Both the position numbers and the translations under genes were made by a program. From an uncultured Succiniclasticum sp. (lineage in GTDB: Bacteria > Bacillota > Negativicutes > Acidaminococcales > Acidaminococcaceae): DNA of 50,343 nt. Under the pieces are notes generated by a model. That model was not told the origin of the DNA and did not search any database. It worked only from the letters and a program-made list of their open reading frames with translations. Of the stretch, positions 1 through 9,974 are shown piece by piece. The stretch spans positions 1 to 50,343 of the forward strand of contig CAJODT010000007.1 of NCBI GenBank assembly GCA_905233365.1, in the 5' to 3' direction. Every line of letters starts with the position of its first letter. The first letter of the stretch is position 1.

Positions 1-10
1 AGGGGGAACT

Positions 11-841
11 ATGGAGCCGGTGATTGAAACCAAAGGGCTTAAACATGTTTATATAGATGCCGACAACAATCAGGTCACTGCCCTGGACGGGATTGAAATG
101 CAGATCCCGCCGGGAGAGTTTGTGGCGGTCATCGGCGCCAACGGCAGCGGGAAAAGCACGCTGGCCCGTCATTTTAACGCGCTGCTTCTGCCCACAGAAG
201 GCAGCGTGAAAGTTCACGGGCTGGATACGCTGGACGAAAACAACCTGTGGCAGATCCGGCAGAATACGGGCATGGTGTTCCAAAATCCGGACAACCAGAT
301 CGTGGCAGCCATTGTGGAAGAGGATGTTGCCTTTGGGCCGGAAAATATCGGCGTGCCAACAGAGGAACTGAAACAAAGAGTGGAAGAAGCGTTGCGGGCG
401 GTGGACATGCTGGATTACCGGGAACACGCCCCGCATCTTTTGTCCGGAGGGCAGAAGCAGCGGGTGGCCATCGCCGGGACACTGGCGCTGGGCTCCAACT
501 GCATCGTGCTGGACGAGCCTACTGCCATGCTGGACCCGAAAGGCCGCAAAGAAATCCTCAATACCATGCTGAAGCTGAACAGGGAGCAGCACATTACCGT
601 CGTTTTTATTACGCATTTTATGACAGAAGCCATGCTGGCCGACCGGGTCATCGTTATGGATAAAGGGCAAATAGAATTCCAGGGCACGCCGCAGGAAGTG
701 TTCTCCCGGGTAGACGAACTGGAAAAGATGGGACTGGAAGCTCCCCTGGCCGCGAAAATTGCCTTTGAGTTACGTAAAAGCGGCGTGAAGCTGCCCCAGG
801 GTATCATTACTAACGAAGAACTGGCAGAGGCGCTGGCATAA
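11..841 (+). CDS. ecfA1: Energy-coupling factor transporter ATPase EcfA1
   Basis: Walker A GANGSGKST, LSGGQKQR signature, DEPTAMLD Walker B; followed by a second ATPase and EcfT. Confidence 0.93.
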   Translation: MEPVIETKGLKHVYIDADNNQVTALDGIEMQIPPGEFVAVIGANGSGKSTLARHFNALLLPTEGSVKVHGLDTLDENNLWQIRQNTGMVFQNPDNQIVAAIVEEDVAFGPENIGVPTEELKQRVEEALRAVDMLDYREHAPHLLSGGQKQRVAIAGTLALGSNCIVLDEPTAMLDPKGRKEILNTMLKLNREQHITVVFITHFMTEAMLADRVIVMDKGQIEFQGTPQEVFSRVDELEKMGLEAPLAAKIAFELRKSGVKLPQGIITNEELAEALA

Positions 842-939
842 AACGTAAACTCTTTTTGAATAATTACGCAGCGGTTCGCGGTGCAACAGACCGCGACAAA
901 CGCTGATCATACGAAGCAGGCAGAACAGGAATAATCATC

Positions 940-1797
940 ATGTCAATGAAGCTGGAACATGTTTCCTATGTATATATGCCGGGGACGCCTTATGAAAAGG
1001 AAGCGCTGCAGGATGTTTCCCTGGAAATCAATAAAGGCGAATTCGTAGCCGTCATCGGGCACACCGGCAGTGGAAAATCCACGCTGGTGCAGAACCTGAA
1101 CGGGCTGTTGCATCCCACCAAGGGAACAGCATCTTTGGACGGTGTCGACCTGTCCGGCAAAACCAAAGAGGCCAAGGCGGCGCGGGGACGGATCGGTATG
1201 GTATTCCAGTATCCGGAACACCAGCTGTTTGCGGAGACCGTATACGAAGACGTTGCCTTTGGCCCGAAAAACCTGGGGCTGAGCCAGGATGAAGCCGATG
1301 CGCGGGTTAAGGAAGCCATGAAGTTTGTAGGGCTGGACTTTGAAACCTACGCCCACCGCTCGCCGTTTTCCCTGTCCGGCGGGCAGATGCGCCGCGCTGC
1401 CATTGCGGGCGTGGTAGCCATGAACCCGGACTACCTGATTCTGGACGAACCCTCGGCCGGGCTGGACCCCGGCTCCCGCAAGGCCGTGTTCGCGGAAATC
1501 ATGACACTGTACAAAAAAAGGGGCATCGCTATCATCATGGTGACTCACAGCATGGAAGAGGCAGCAAAATATGCCAGGCGCATGCTGGTGATTAATAAAG
1601 GGCAGATCATCCTGGATGGCAAACCGGCGGAAATCTTCCGGAAAGAAAAGCAACGCTTGCTGGAAGTGGGGATGGATGTACCCGAAGTCTATAAGCTGGC
1701 AGAGGCACTGCGAGCAAAAGGCATGCGTCTGTCAAATGAAATCACTGACGCGAAGCTGCTGCTGGCAGAAGTGAAACGCAGGAAGGGGCTGAAATAA
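940..1797 (+). CDS. ecfA2: Energy-coupling factor transporter ATPase EcfA2
   Basis: GHTGSGKST, LSGGQMRR, DEPSAGLDP; ecfA1-ecfA2-ecfT order. Confidence 0.93.
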   Translation: MSMKLEHVSYVYMPGTPYEKEALQDVSLEINKGEFVAVIGHTGSGKSTLVQNLNGLLHPTKGTASLDGVDLSGKTKEAKAARGRIGMVFQYPEHQLFAETVYEDVAFGPKNLGLSQDEADARVKEAMKFVGLDFETYAHRSPFSLSGGQMRRAAIAGVVAMNPDYLILDEPSAGLDPGSRKAVFAEIMTLYKKRGIAIIMVTHSMEEAAKYARRMLVINKGQIILDGKPAEIFRKEKQRLLEVGMDVPEVYKLAEALRAKGMRLSNEITDAKLLLAEVKRRKGLK

Positions 1798-2596
1798 ATG
1801 CTGGATATTTCGCTGGGCCAATATTACCCGGGCAATAGCTTCATTCACCGTCTTGACCCGCGGACCAAAATTTTAGCAACTCTGCTCCTGATCGTCGCCG
1901 TGTTTCTGGCCAATTCAGCCATCGGTTACGGCGCGCTCTGCGCTATGGTGCTGTTCATTATTGCGGTGTCGGGCCTGCCCTTTATGCTGGTGCTGAAATC
2001 CGTCAAGCCGCTGTTGTTCATCATCGTGCTGACACTGGTGCTGCATGCGGTGATGGGGCAGGGGGAGCACATATTATATCAGTGGAAGTTTATTAAAGTT
2101 ACGGAAGAAGGCCTACGGCTGGGTGTGCAGATGGCCATGCGCCTGATCCTGCTGTTGATGATTTCTTCCATATTAACATTCACCACTTCGCCCATCGTAT
2201 TGACAGACGGTATTGAAGCACTGCTGCGTCCCTTCTGTGTCATCGGTGTGCCCGCCCATGAGCTGGCCATGATGATGACCATTGCGCTGCGTTTCATTCC
2301 AACTTTAATGGAAGAAACGGATCGTATCATTAAGGCGCAGACGGCACGTGGCGCGGATTTTTCCGGCGGCAATCTGCTGGTCCGGGCCAAAAACATGCTG
2401 CCGATTCTGGTGCCGCTGTTCATCAGCGCCTTATGATCTGGCTATCGCTATGGAAGCGCGCTGCTACCGTGGAGGGGAAGGTCGGACACGGATGCATCAG
2501 CTGGCCTACCGTTTTGGCGACGGGGTGGCTTTTGTATTTGCCTTTGCTATGATCGCTCTGCTGGCATTTCTGCGTTGGGGGCCGAAGATTGTATGA
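1798..2596 (+). pseudogene. ecfT: Energy-coupling factor transporter transmembrane protein EcfT, frame disrupted near 2425-2436
   Basis: Frame 1 ends ...LVPLFISAL* at 2436; the adjacent frame continues YDLAIAMEARCYRGGEGRTRMHQLAYRFGD, the conserved EcfT coupling region. Confidence 0.85.
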
Positions 2597-3387
2597 AACG
2601 AACGATAAAACTAACCGTCTGTTACGACGGAAGCAACTACTCCGGCTTCCAGCGGCAGGCAAAGGAAACAACCATACAACAGATGCTGGAAGAAAAACTG
2701 GCGCGGATCTGCGGCGAAACCGTAACCGTCACCGGAAGCGGACGGACGGACGCGGGGGTCCATGCCCGCTGCCAGGTGGTTTCATTTGCCACAGAAGGAA
2801 GCATTCCCACAGCGAACATGGCGCGGGCCTTGAACGGCATTTTGCCGGAAGATATCAGGGCCTTGCGGGCCGAAGAAGCGCAGCCCGGTTTTAATGCGCG
2901 CAAAGATGCATGCTGGAAAGAATACGAGTACCGCATCCGCTACACTCCGGAACCGGATCCGTTTTCCCGCAACTACGTGTGGCAGATGCAGGAGCTGCCG
3001 GACATTGACAAAATGAATGCAGCGGCTGCCATGATTATTGGTACGCATGATTTTGGCGGTTTCCAGAGCAGCGGAAGCACGCAGGCCTCACCAGTAAAAA
3101 CGATCTACAAATCCTGCTGGGAAAAAGAGCAGGAAGGTACGTTTGTCTATCACATTGCGGGCAACGGCTTTGTGTATCACATGGTGCGTAATTTAGTATG
3201 GTCCATGGTGCAGATCGGGCTGGGGAAAAAACCGACCCAGGCGATGGCAGACGAACTGACGCAAAAGCGGGGCGAATTTGAGAATTCCCCGGCGCCGCCG
3301 CAGGGTTTATATCTGGCAAGAGTTGAGTACGAAAATTTTACCAAAAAATCTGCAAAGAACATTGACAAAATGCGCAAAAGTGATTAA
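2593..3387 (+). CDS. truA: tRNA pseudouridine(38-40) synthase TruA
   Basis: MKRTIKLTVCYDGSNYSGFQRQ, GSGRTDAGVHA motif; internal ATG at 2593. Confidence 0.93.
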   Translation: MKRTIKLTVCYDGSNYSGFQRQAKETTIQQMLEEKLARICGETVTVTGSGRTDAGVHARCQVVSFATEGSIPTANMARALNGILPEDIRALRAEEAQPGFNARKDACWKEYEYRIRYTPEPDPFSRNYVWQMQELPDIDKMNAAAAMIIGTHDFGGFQSSGSTQASPVKTIYKSCWEKEQEGTFVYHIAGNGFVYHMVRNLVWSMVQIGLGKKPTQAMADELTQKRGEFENSPAPPQGLYLARVEYENFTKKSAKNIDKMRKSD

Positions 3388-3390
3388 AAT
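3362..3390 (+). promoter_or_regulatory. Sigma-70-type promoter for rplM-rpsI, overlapping the 3' end of truA
   Basis: TTGACA (3362-3367), 17-nt spacer, TAAAAT (3385-3390). Confidence 0.7.
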
Positions 3391-3609
3391 ATATTTACGT
3401 GATTTTGCGTCCCGAATTCACTAGCCCCGATGTAGGGATTGCAATGACTCATCATCACATTCACGTTTTCCTTTTTCGTGGAGTGTTTCCGGTGAAACGC
3501 TTCATGACAAAACGCAGCGATTGCTTCATTCCGGCGCGTTTCAGACAAAATGCTTCATTAATTTAATAAGAGGATAACTTCAAGTAATAATCCTGGGAGG
3601 GACATTGAA

Positions 3610-4047
3610 ATGAAATCTTTCATGGCAAACCCGTCCAACATCGAACGCAAGTGGTTCGTGGTGGACGCCACTGATAAAACGCTGGGCCGTCTGGCCGCGG
3701 AAGTTGCCAAAGTCCTGCGCGGTAAGCACAAACCGACCTTTACCCCGCACATGGACACCGGCGACAATGTAATCATCGTAAACGCTGACAAAGTAGTGCT
3801 GACCGGCAAAAAACTGACCCAGAAGACCTACTTCCATCATACCGGTTACCTGGGCGGCGACCGCTTCGTACTGGCGAAAGACATGCTGGCCAACAACCCG
3901 GTCCGCATGGTGGAAATGGCAGTTCGCGGCATGATCCCGAAGAACCGTCTGGGCGACCAGATCTACAAGAAACTGCACGTATACGCAGGCCCGGAACATC
4001 CCCATGCAGCGCAGCAGCCCGAAGTTTTGGAAATTGATATTCGGTAA
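3610..4047 (+). CDS. rplM: 50S ribosomal protein L13
   Basis: [36 protein letters not shown]; adjacent to rpsI. Confidence 0.97.
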   Translation: MKSFMANPSNIERKWFVVDATDKTLGRLAAEVAKVLRGKHKPTFTPHMDTGDNVIIVNADKVVLTGKKLTQKTYFHHTGYLGGDRFVLAKDMLANNPVRMVEMAVRGMIPKNRLGDQIYKKLHVYAGPEHPHAAQQPEVLEIDIR

Positions 4048-4065
4048 TCAGGAGGAGGAATAATC

Positions 4066-4458
4066 ATGGCAGAAGTAGTATACAGCGCGACAGGTCGTCG
4101 CAAATCTTCCATTGCCCGTGTCCGCCTGGTACCGGGTGAAGGCAAAGTGGTCATCAACGGCCGCGAAATGAACGATTATTTTGGCCTGGAAACCCTGAAG
4201 CTGATCGTAAACCAGCCGTTGGAGCTCACCGAGACCAAAGATAAATATGATATTTTAGTAAACGTAATCGGCGGCGGTTTCTCCGGCCAGGCCGGCGCAA
4301 TCCGTCACGGCATCAGCCGCGCTCTGTGCAAAGTGGACGAAGAATATCGTCCGGCTCTGAAAAAAGCAGGCCTGATGACCCGCGACCCCCGCGAAAAAGA
4401 ACGTCGCAAATACGGCTTAAAGAAAGCCCGCAAGGCTTCCCAGTACAGCAAGCGTTAA
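4066..4458 (+). CDS. rpsI: 30S ribosomal protein S9
   Basis: [16 protein letters not shown] ... [13 protein letters not shown]-terminus. Confidence 0.97.
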   Translation: MAEVVYSATGRRKSSIARVRLVPGEGKVVINGREMNDYFGLETLKLIVNQPLELTETKDKYDILVNVIGGGFSGQAGAIRHGISRALCKVDEEYRPALKKAGLMTRDPREKERRKYGLKKARKASQYSKR

Positions 4459-4477
4459 TTATTACGATTTTGTGCAA

Positions 4478-4507
4478 AAAACCCGCAACCAAATTGTTGC
4501 GGGTTTT
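4478..4507 (+). terminator. Rho-independent terminator after rpsI
   Basis: AAACCCGCAAC caaatt GTTGCGGGTTTT. Confidence 0.85.
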
Positions 4508-4584
4508 GCAATTTACATTGCCAATTACGGCGAACTGTTTACGCGAAAAATCGCAAAACGAAACAGCGTTTTTGTACAAAACCG

Positions 4585-4619
4585 ACCCCTGCAGCCAGAA
4601 GGCTGCAGGGGTTTTGTTT
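4585..4619 (+). terminator. Second terminator-like hairpin
   Basis: CCCCTGCAGCC AGAA GGCTGCAGGGG TTTTG. Confidence 0.8.
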
Positions 4620-4827
4620 AGTACTAATTTCATTGTTAAATGTTGCGGTTTCAGGGGAAAGAAATAATCGGTCAGCATTTCGCTTTTTGAAAACTTATGG
4701 TACAATATATTAGAACCGGTGGTTCATTTGCCAGCAGGCAAGTACTTGCGGTTCCCTGTTTACAGGCTTTCGTTTTACAGAATTATAAAGACCTATTTTA
4801 AAGCAATGGAGGAGTAATATAACAGAC

Positions 4828-5727
4828 ATGGATGCAAACAGTAGTAATGTTATTAAAAAAGTAAAATGGCTGAAAACATTCCTTGACCTGAACCGGTTCG
4901 CGGTTAAGGACCGGGTGAGCCCGGAAGAGATAGTCGAATATTATACGATTACCGATTTTCCGTTCAAGAAGTTCTTTTCAAAACAGGGTTTTATGCATTT
5001 CCATGTTTCGATGGATGGTAAGTATTCCCCAGAGGATGCGTACTATCAACCTAAGACGGTATCACGCTTTATCCATTCCGGGGACAATGTGATGGAACTT
5101 GGTTTCGGAAAATGCGCCAATCTTTTTTACCTGGCGGGACAGCATCCGGATGTGGAATTTACCGGTATTGACCTGGCCAAGCTGCATCCGGAGAACACCT
5201 TTTCCAATGTAAAGCTGTATTACCAGAATTACAGTGATCTCTCCAATTTTGCGGACAATACCTTTTCGGTAGTGTATGGCATTGAAACGCTATGCCACGT
5301 AATTGATAAAAATCCGGTGTTCCGTGAAGTAAATCGCGTATTAAAGCCGGGCGGTTATTTTATTGTTTACGATTATGCAATACCAAAGCCGCTAGAAACC
5401 TTTGATCCGGACGCACAGACTGCCATTGCGTGCTTTACCAGGGTGGGTGCTGCTACTGTTGCGAAAACCGCGGAAGGATGGGAAGAGGATTTCCTTCGGA
5501 ATGGCTTTAAGCGTGAGAGCATTACGGATTTAACTAAAAACGTCTTGCCGGATATGAAGCGCATGGAAAACGTGGCTCTTCGTATTATGGATTCGAAGAT
5601 AAAGGCCAAGGTGGCTTTTGAAACGATGCCTGACTTGCTGGTTGGGAACCTTCTTCCTGGTTTTATGGCTTATGACCTGTACAACGAAGGTTATATGAAT
5701 TACAAAGAGTGGATTTTTACAAAATAG
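4828..5727 (+). CDS. Class I SAM-dependent methyltransferase (paralogue 1 of 3)
   Basis: VMELGFGKCANLFYLA motif I; NRVLKPGGYFIVYDY; paralogous to the two following genes. Confidence 0.85.
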   Translation: MDANSSNVIKKVKWLKTFLDLNRFAVKDRVSPEEIVEYYTITDFPFKKFFSKQGFMHFHVSMDGKYSPEDAYYQPKTVSRFIHSGDNVMELGFGKCANLFYLAGQHPDVEFTGIDLAKLHPENTFSNVKLYYQNYSDLSNFADNTFSVVYGIETLCHVIDKNPVFREVNRVLKPGGYFIVYDYAIPKPLETFDPDAQTAIACFTRVGAATVAKTAEGWEEDFLRNGFKRESITDLTKNVLPDMKRMENVALRIMDSKIKAKVAFETMPDLLVGNLLPGFMAYDLYNEGYMNYKEWIFTK

Positions 5728-5875
5728 AGGAATAAATATGTAAAGTAATGAACTGCTTTTAATGTATGGTGAAAGCAGAACTTACGCGACCGAACGCTTT
5801 ACCGCATAAATAGTTACCCGTTTCATCCGGGAGAAAGGAACATCCGATCACGTAATGGTTGGGTAAACAGAGATC

Positions 5876-6794
5876 ATGCCGGACGCAAAGAAAAAGAGAG
5901 ATACAGTCAGGGAAAAAATCGAATACATGGAGACGTTCCTGGACCTGGATTCGTTCATAACGGGGGACAGGAATTCCACGGAACAGATCCGTTCCTATTA
6001 CAAGACGAACCATCCTGCCTACCGGCGGGTTCACAATAAAAAGGGATTCATGCATTTCCATGTTTCCAAAACGGGAACCTTTTCGGAAGATGATGCCTGC
6101 TACCAGCCGGATGTGGCGGCCCGGTACATCAAACCGGGGGACAAGGTGCTGGAATTGGGATCCGGTCAGGGCGCTAACAGTATTTATCTGGCAGAAAAAT
6201 ATCCTGACCGTTACCATTACCGGCCTTGACCTTTCTGCCCCGCCGCACATGGAAAAACCCATGAGGAACGTGACACTGTTACAGCAGAATTACTGCGACA
6301 TGTCCAACTTTGCGGATCACAGATTTGACGTTGTGTTTGGCATCGAGACCCTGGTGCACTGCACAGACAAAAGCCCTGCCCTGCGGGAAGTACACCGTGT
6401 GCTAAAACCGGGCGGCGTGTTCGTAACCTATGATTACGCTCTGTCCGACAAATTTGAAACCTTTGGTCCTGCTGAGCAAAAGGCGATTGCCCTGATTTCC
6501 AAGGGGGGCGCCGCGGCTCTTATCGAGTCCGTAGCGGAGTGGGAGGAGTTGTTTGTGGCAAACGGCTTTGCCATTGATATCCGCACCGATTTGTCGAAAG
6601 AAGTGCTGCCGGATTTGAAGCGGCTGGAGCGAAGGGCGGCGACCCATGTGATGGATCATCCCATGCGGGCAAAGATTATGTTCCGTACCCTGCCACGTCA
6701 ATTCGTCAGTAACATAATCCTGGGGTACCTGGGCTACGGCTCCGATGCGGAGGGCATCATAACCTACAAGGAGTGGATACTGAAGCCCGTATAA
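5876..6794 (+). pseudogene. Class I SAM-dependent methyltransferase (paralogue 2 of 3), frameshifted near 6208-6218
   Basis: Frame 1 MPDAKKKRDTV...LAEKYPDRYHYRP* ends at 6229; the other frame continues VTITGLDLSAPPHMEKPMRNVTLLQQNYCDMSNF; consistent with one extra nucleotide. Confidence 0.85.
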
Positions 6795-6833
6795 TTGACG
6801 CCTGTAATTCCCAAACGCGGCAGCGTCCGGCAC

Positions 6834-6872
6834 ATAACATGTCTGCCGTCAAAGGCGGCAGGTAATGTTATT
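6834..6872 (+). terminator. Terminator-like hairpin after methyltransferase 2
   Basis: ATAACAT/ATGTTAT and CTGCCG/CGGCAG stem. Confidence 0.6.
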
Positions 6873-7044
6873 TCAGAAAAAATCCTGATTTATATTTTGC
6901 TTTTCATGTGCTTTTCGTGTATAATATTAATGTCAATATTGTCAACTTAACATGGCGATTGAGGCAAAATGTAATCGGCGTGTAAGCAACATTACAAAAA
7001 AGGAGACGAATAAATCAGCGTTTCCGAAATGCAAAATGATAACT

Positions 7045-7121
7045 GCGCGGATAGCTCAGCTGGTTAGAGTGCCGTCTTGACATGGCGGAGGTCGTGGGTT
7101 CGAGCCCCACTCTGCGCACCA
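7045..7121 (+). tRNA. tRNA-Val(GAC)
   Basis: Acceptor GCGCGGA/TCTGCGC, D arm GCTC/GAGT, anticodon loop TTGACAT, T arm GTGGG-TTCGAGC-CCCAC, encoded CCA. Confidence 0.95.
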
Positions 7122-7189
7122 GCAATCACGCCCTCAATTCCGGTTGGACATTGAGGGTAATTATATAGTAAGAAAGAAAGGTATACCTC

Positions 7190-8104
7190 ATGAGTAAGAA
7201 ACCAAAGCCCGCAACGGTAGACGAAAAGATTCGCTACATGGAGGAATTCATTGATTTAGATAAATATCTTACGGAAAATCCCAATGATTCGGAAAAGATC
7301 ATTGCCTATTTTAAGGAGAACCATTCCAGGTACCGCCATCTCTACAACGGGAAGGGCAATATGCATTTTATCGTTTCCAAAGACGGCAAGACCTTTTCCT
7401 ATGACGATATGTACTATCAGCCGGACGTTGCCATAAGCTACGCCAAACCTGGCAGCAAGGTGCTGGAGCTGGGCTCCGGTCAGGGCAATAACCTTATGCA
7501 TCTGGCCAAATCGCATCCGGATATGGAATTCTACGGGATGGATCTTTTCCCTGCTGAACTGAAGGAGAAGCCTGCCAATTTGACGATCCGGAAACAGAAT
7601 TATACTTCCATGCCGGATATCCCGGACAATACCTTTGACGTGGTGTACGCCATTGAGACGGTTGTGTACAACAACAGTGAAATGAAGGATAAACTGATGG
7701 CCGAGGTCCGCCGCGTGTTAAAACCGGGCGGGCATTTCCTGGTTTGGGATTACGCGACGGCATATCCCTTTGAAACGTACAGCCGGGAGGTGCAGACTGC
7801 CCTGACGATTTGCGCCCACGGCGGCGCCTATGCGCAGGTCGAGACCTGGGAAGAATGGAAAGGGCATTATGACGGGGCCGGTTTCAAAACGGTTGCCATT
7901 AACGACCTGACAGATCTGTGCATGCCTGATGTGACACGTATGCAGAAGCATTTTGACCTTGTGATGGCTCACCCGTTACGGGCTAAGATTATCTTCCGTA
8001 CGATGCCCCGCAATTATACAGTTAACCTGATCGCCGGGTGGATTGCTTATAATCTGGTCAAAGAGCACGTCGGGAATTATATGGAATGGATTATGCAGAA
8101 ATAG
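7190..8104 (+). CDS. Class I SAM-dependent methyltransferase (paralogue 3 of 3)
   Basis: KVLELGSGQGNNLMHLA; shared N-terminal KIRYMEEFIDLDKYLTEN...NMHFIVSKDGKTFSYDDMYYQPDVA. Confidence 0.87.
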   Translation: MSKKPKPATVDEKIRYMEEFIDLDKYLTENPNDSEKIIAYFKENHSRYRHLYNGKGNMHFIVSKDGKTFSYDDMYYQPDVAISYAKPGSKVLELGSGQGNNLMHLAKSHPDMEFYGMDLFPAELKEKPANLTIRKQNYTSMPDIPDNTFDVVYAIETVVYNNSEMKDKLMAEVRRVLKPGGHFLVWDYATAYPFETYSREVQTALTICAHGGAYAQVETWEEWKGHYDGAGFKTVAINDLTDLCMPDVTRMQKHFDLVMAHPLRAKIIFRTMPRNYTVNLIAGWIAYNLVKEHVGNYMEWIMQK

Positions 8105-8141
8105 GCGCGCGTTCAGAAGAATGAACTAGCGTTCCGTAGAA

Positions 8142-8163
8142 TTCAGACAGTACACTGTCTGAA
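8142..8163. promoter_or_regulatory. Perfect 22-bp palindrome, candidate operator or hairpin
   Basis: TTCAGACAGT AC ACTGTCTGAA, 31 bp upstream of the FIST-GGDEF start. Confidence 0.5.
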
Positions 8164-8193
8164 GGAGCTTGGAAGATTGGAGGGGGTTGCTTA

Positions 8194-9942
8194 ATGAAGC
8201 TGTTCCAGTTTGATTACAAAAACGAAATATCATTAAGGGGAAAACTGAACAGAATCAGGCAATTCTGTGAAGATAAACATGCATCCAAGATCCTGTTCCA
8301 TATTTTTACCGATGCTCCGGATAAAGAACTGATTGACGGTATCTGTGCCGTACTAGATGATGAAATGCCGGCCGCGGAATATGTGGGTTGCTCTACCAAC
8401 GGCAATATCAGCAGCGGCGATTTCTCACCCTCCGGTGTATCCATTACCTGCACGGTGTTCGAGCATCCTTCCATCCAGGTAGAGACGCTGCAGTACAAGC
8501 TTTCGGAAGAAGTTGCCATAGAGTTGACCAATGACCTGAAACGGCTAGTAAAGGCGCGCCCCTGGGTCAAAGCCATAGAGCTGGTAGCCACGATCCGGGG
8601 TCTGTCCATGTCGAATTTCTGCGACAACCTGCAGGATCTGGATCCTTCTATCGTAGTATTTGGCGGCGGCGCGTTCAGCGGCAAGCTGGATGCGGTACAG
8701 GCCTGCATATTCTCCAAAAAGGGCGGCGTTATGCAAAAGGGCGTAGCCTTTGTGCTTTACGGCGGCGATGACTTCTATATTTCCACACAGTTTGTGTCCG
8801 GCTGGAAGCCCCTGGGCAAGGAAATGAAGGTGACCCGGGCCGAGGGGAACATCGTGTACGAGCTGGACGGCAATCCCACCTATGACGCCTACCAACGTTA
8901 TTTAAAAATCAAGAATGATGAAAACTTCTTCTTCCATACCATCGAGTTCCCGTTTTACTACATCAAAAACGGCGTGAACATCCTGCGGGATCCGGTCTGC
9001 TGCAACGAAGACGGCTCCATCGAGATGACCTCCGACGTGAAGGAAGGGGCGTCTGGCCGCCTTGCCTATGGCGACCCTCAGACCATTCTGGACAGCGTGG
9101 CGGAGACCCGGGCCGAAGTGGCGCGTTTCTCGCCGGAAGCCATCCTCATCTTTTCCTGCGCAGGCCGCCGCCTGTTCTGGGGCGACGACAGGATCGGCCG
9201 GGAAACACAGCCTTTTGAATCCCTTGCGCCAACCTTTGGCTTCTTTACATCCAGCGAGTTTTTACGCACCAACGGCTTTGTGAACCAGCATAACGTGACG
9301 CTGGTCATCGCCGCTATGCGGGAAGGCGCGCCCAAAGAAAATGCCGCTTCTGCTGCGGAAAAGCTGGATCATTCGGAACGCATCTCCATGATCCACCGCC
9401 TGGCCACCTTCATCAACATGGCCACGTCGGAACTGGAAGAGGCAAACGAGAAGCTGCATCAGTTCGCCATCACCGACGCGCTGACCGGGATATACAACCG
9501 GGGCGAGATACAGCGGCGCATCGAAGTGTTGGCAGAAGAAACAGGCAAGCCTTTCTCGCTGATCATGATCGATCTGGATGACTTTAAAAAGGTAAACGAC
9601 AACTACGGGCACAAAATCGGCGACGAGGTCCTGACAGGACTGGCGGATTTCCTGAAGGTCAAGCTGCATACAGAGGCTGTGCCCAATCAGACCGGGCGCT
9701 GGGGCGGCGAAGAATTCATGATCGTCCTGCCTGGCATGCATAAGGAAGATGCCGTGAAGATTGCGGAGACGCTGCGGTTCGGTTTTGCGGCGATTGAGTT
9801 TAAGGGAGCCGGCAAACAGACCATGAGCCTTGGCGTGACAGAGTACATTCCCGGCGAAGACGCCGACACGCTTTGCATCCGCGTGGACGACGCTCTCTAT
9901 GCGGCAAAACGCGCAGGGAAGAATTGCGTTGTGGTGAAATAA
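8194..9942 (+). CDS. FIST domain-containing diguanylate cyclase (FIST_N/FIST_C plus GGDEF)
   Basis: N-terminal FIST-like region; C-terminal DALTGIYNRGEIQ...LIMIDLDDFKKVNDNYGH...GRWGGEEFMIVLPG. Confidence 0.88.
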   Translation: MKLFQFDYKNEISLRGKLNRIRQFCEDKHASKILFHIFTDAPDKELIDGICAVLDDEMPAAEYVGCSTNGNISSGDFSPSGVSITCTVFEHPSIQVETLQYKLSEEVAIELTNDLKRLVKARPWVKAIELVATIRGLSMSNFCDNLQDLDPSIVVFGGGAFSGKLDAVQACIFSKKGGVMQKGVAFVLYGGDDFYISTQFVSGWKPLGKEMKVTRAEGNIVYELDGNPTYDAYQRYLKIKNDENFFFHTIEFPFYYIKNGVNILRDPVCCNEDGSIEMTSDVKEGASGRLAYGDPQTILDSVAETRAEVARFSPEAILIFSCAGRRLFWGDDRIGRETQPFESLAPTFGFFTSSEFLRTNGFVNQHNVTLVIAAMREGAPKENAASAAEKLDHSERISMIHRLATFINMATSELEEANEKLHQFAITDALTGIYNRGEIQRRIEVLAEETGKPFSLIMIDLDDFKKVNDNYGHKIGDEVLTGLADFLKVKLHTEAVPNQTGRWGGEEFMIVLPGMHKEDAVKIAETLRFGFAAIEFKGAGKQTMSLGVTEYIPGEDADTLCIRVDDALYAAKRAGKNCVVVK

Positions 9943-9974
9943 GAATAAAACAAAATTGTAAAAAGAGAACCTGG

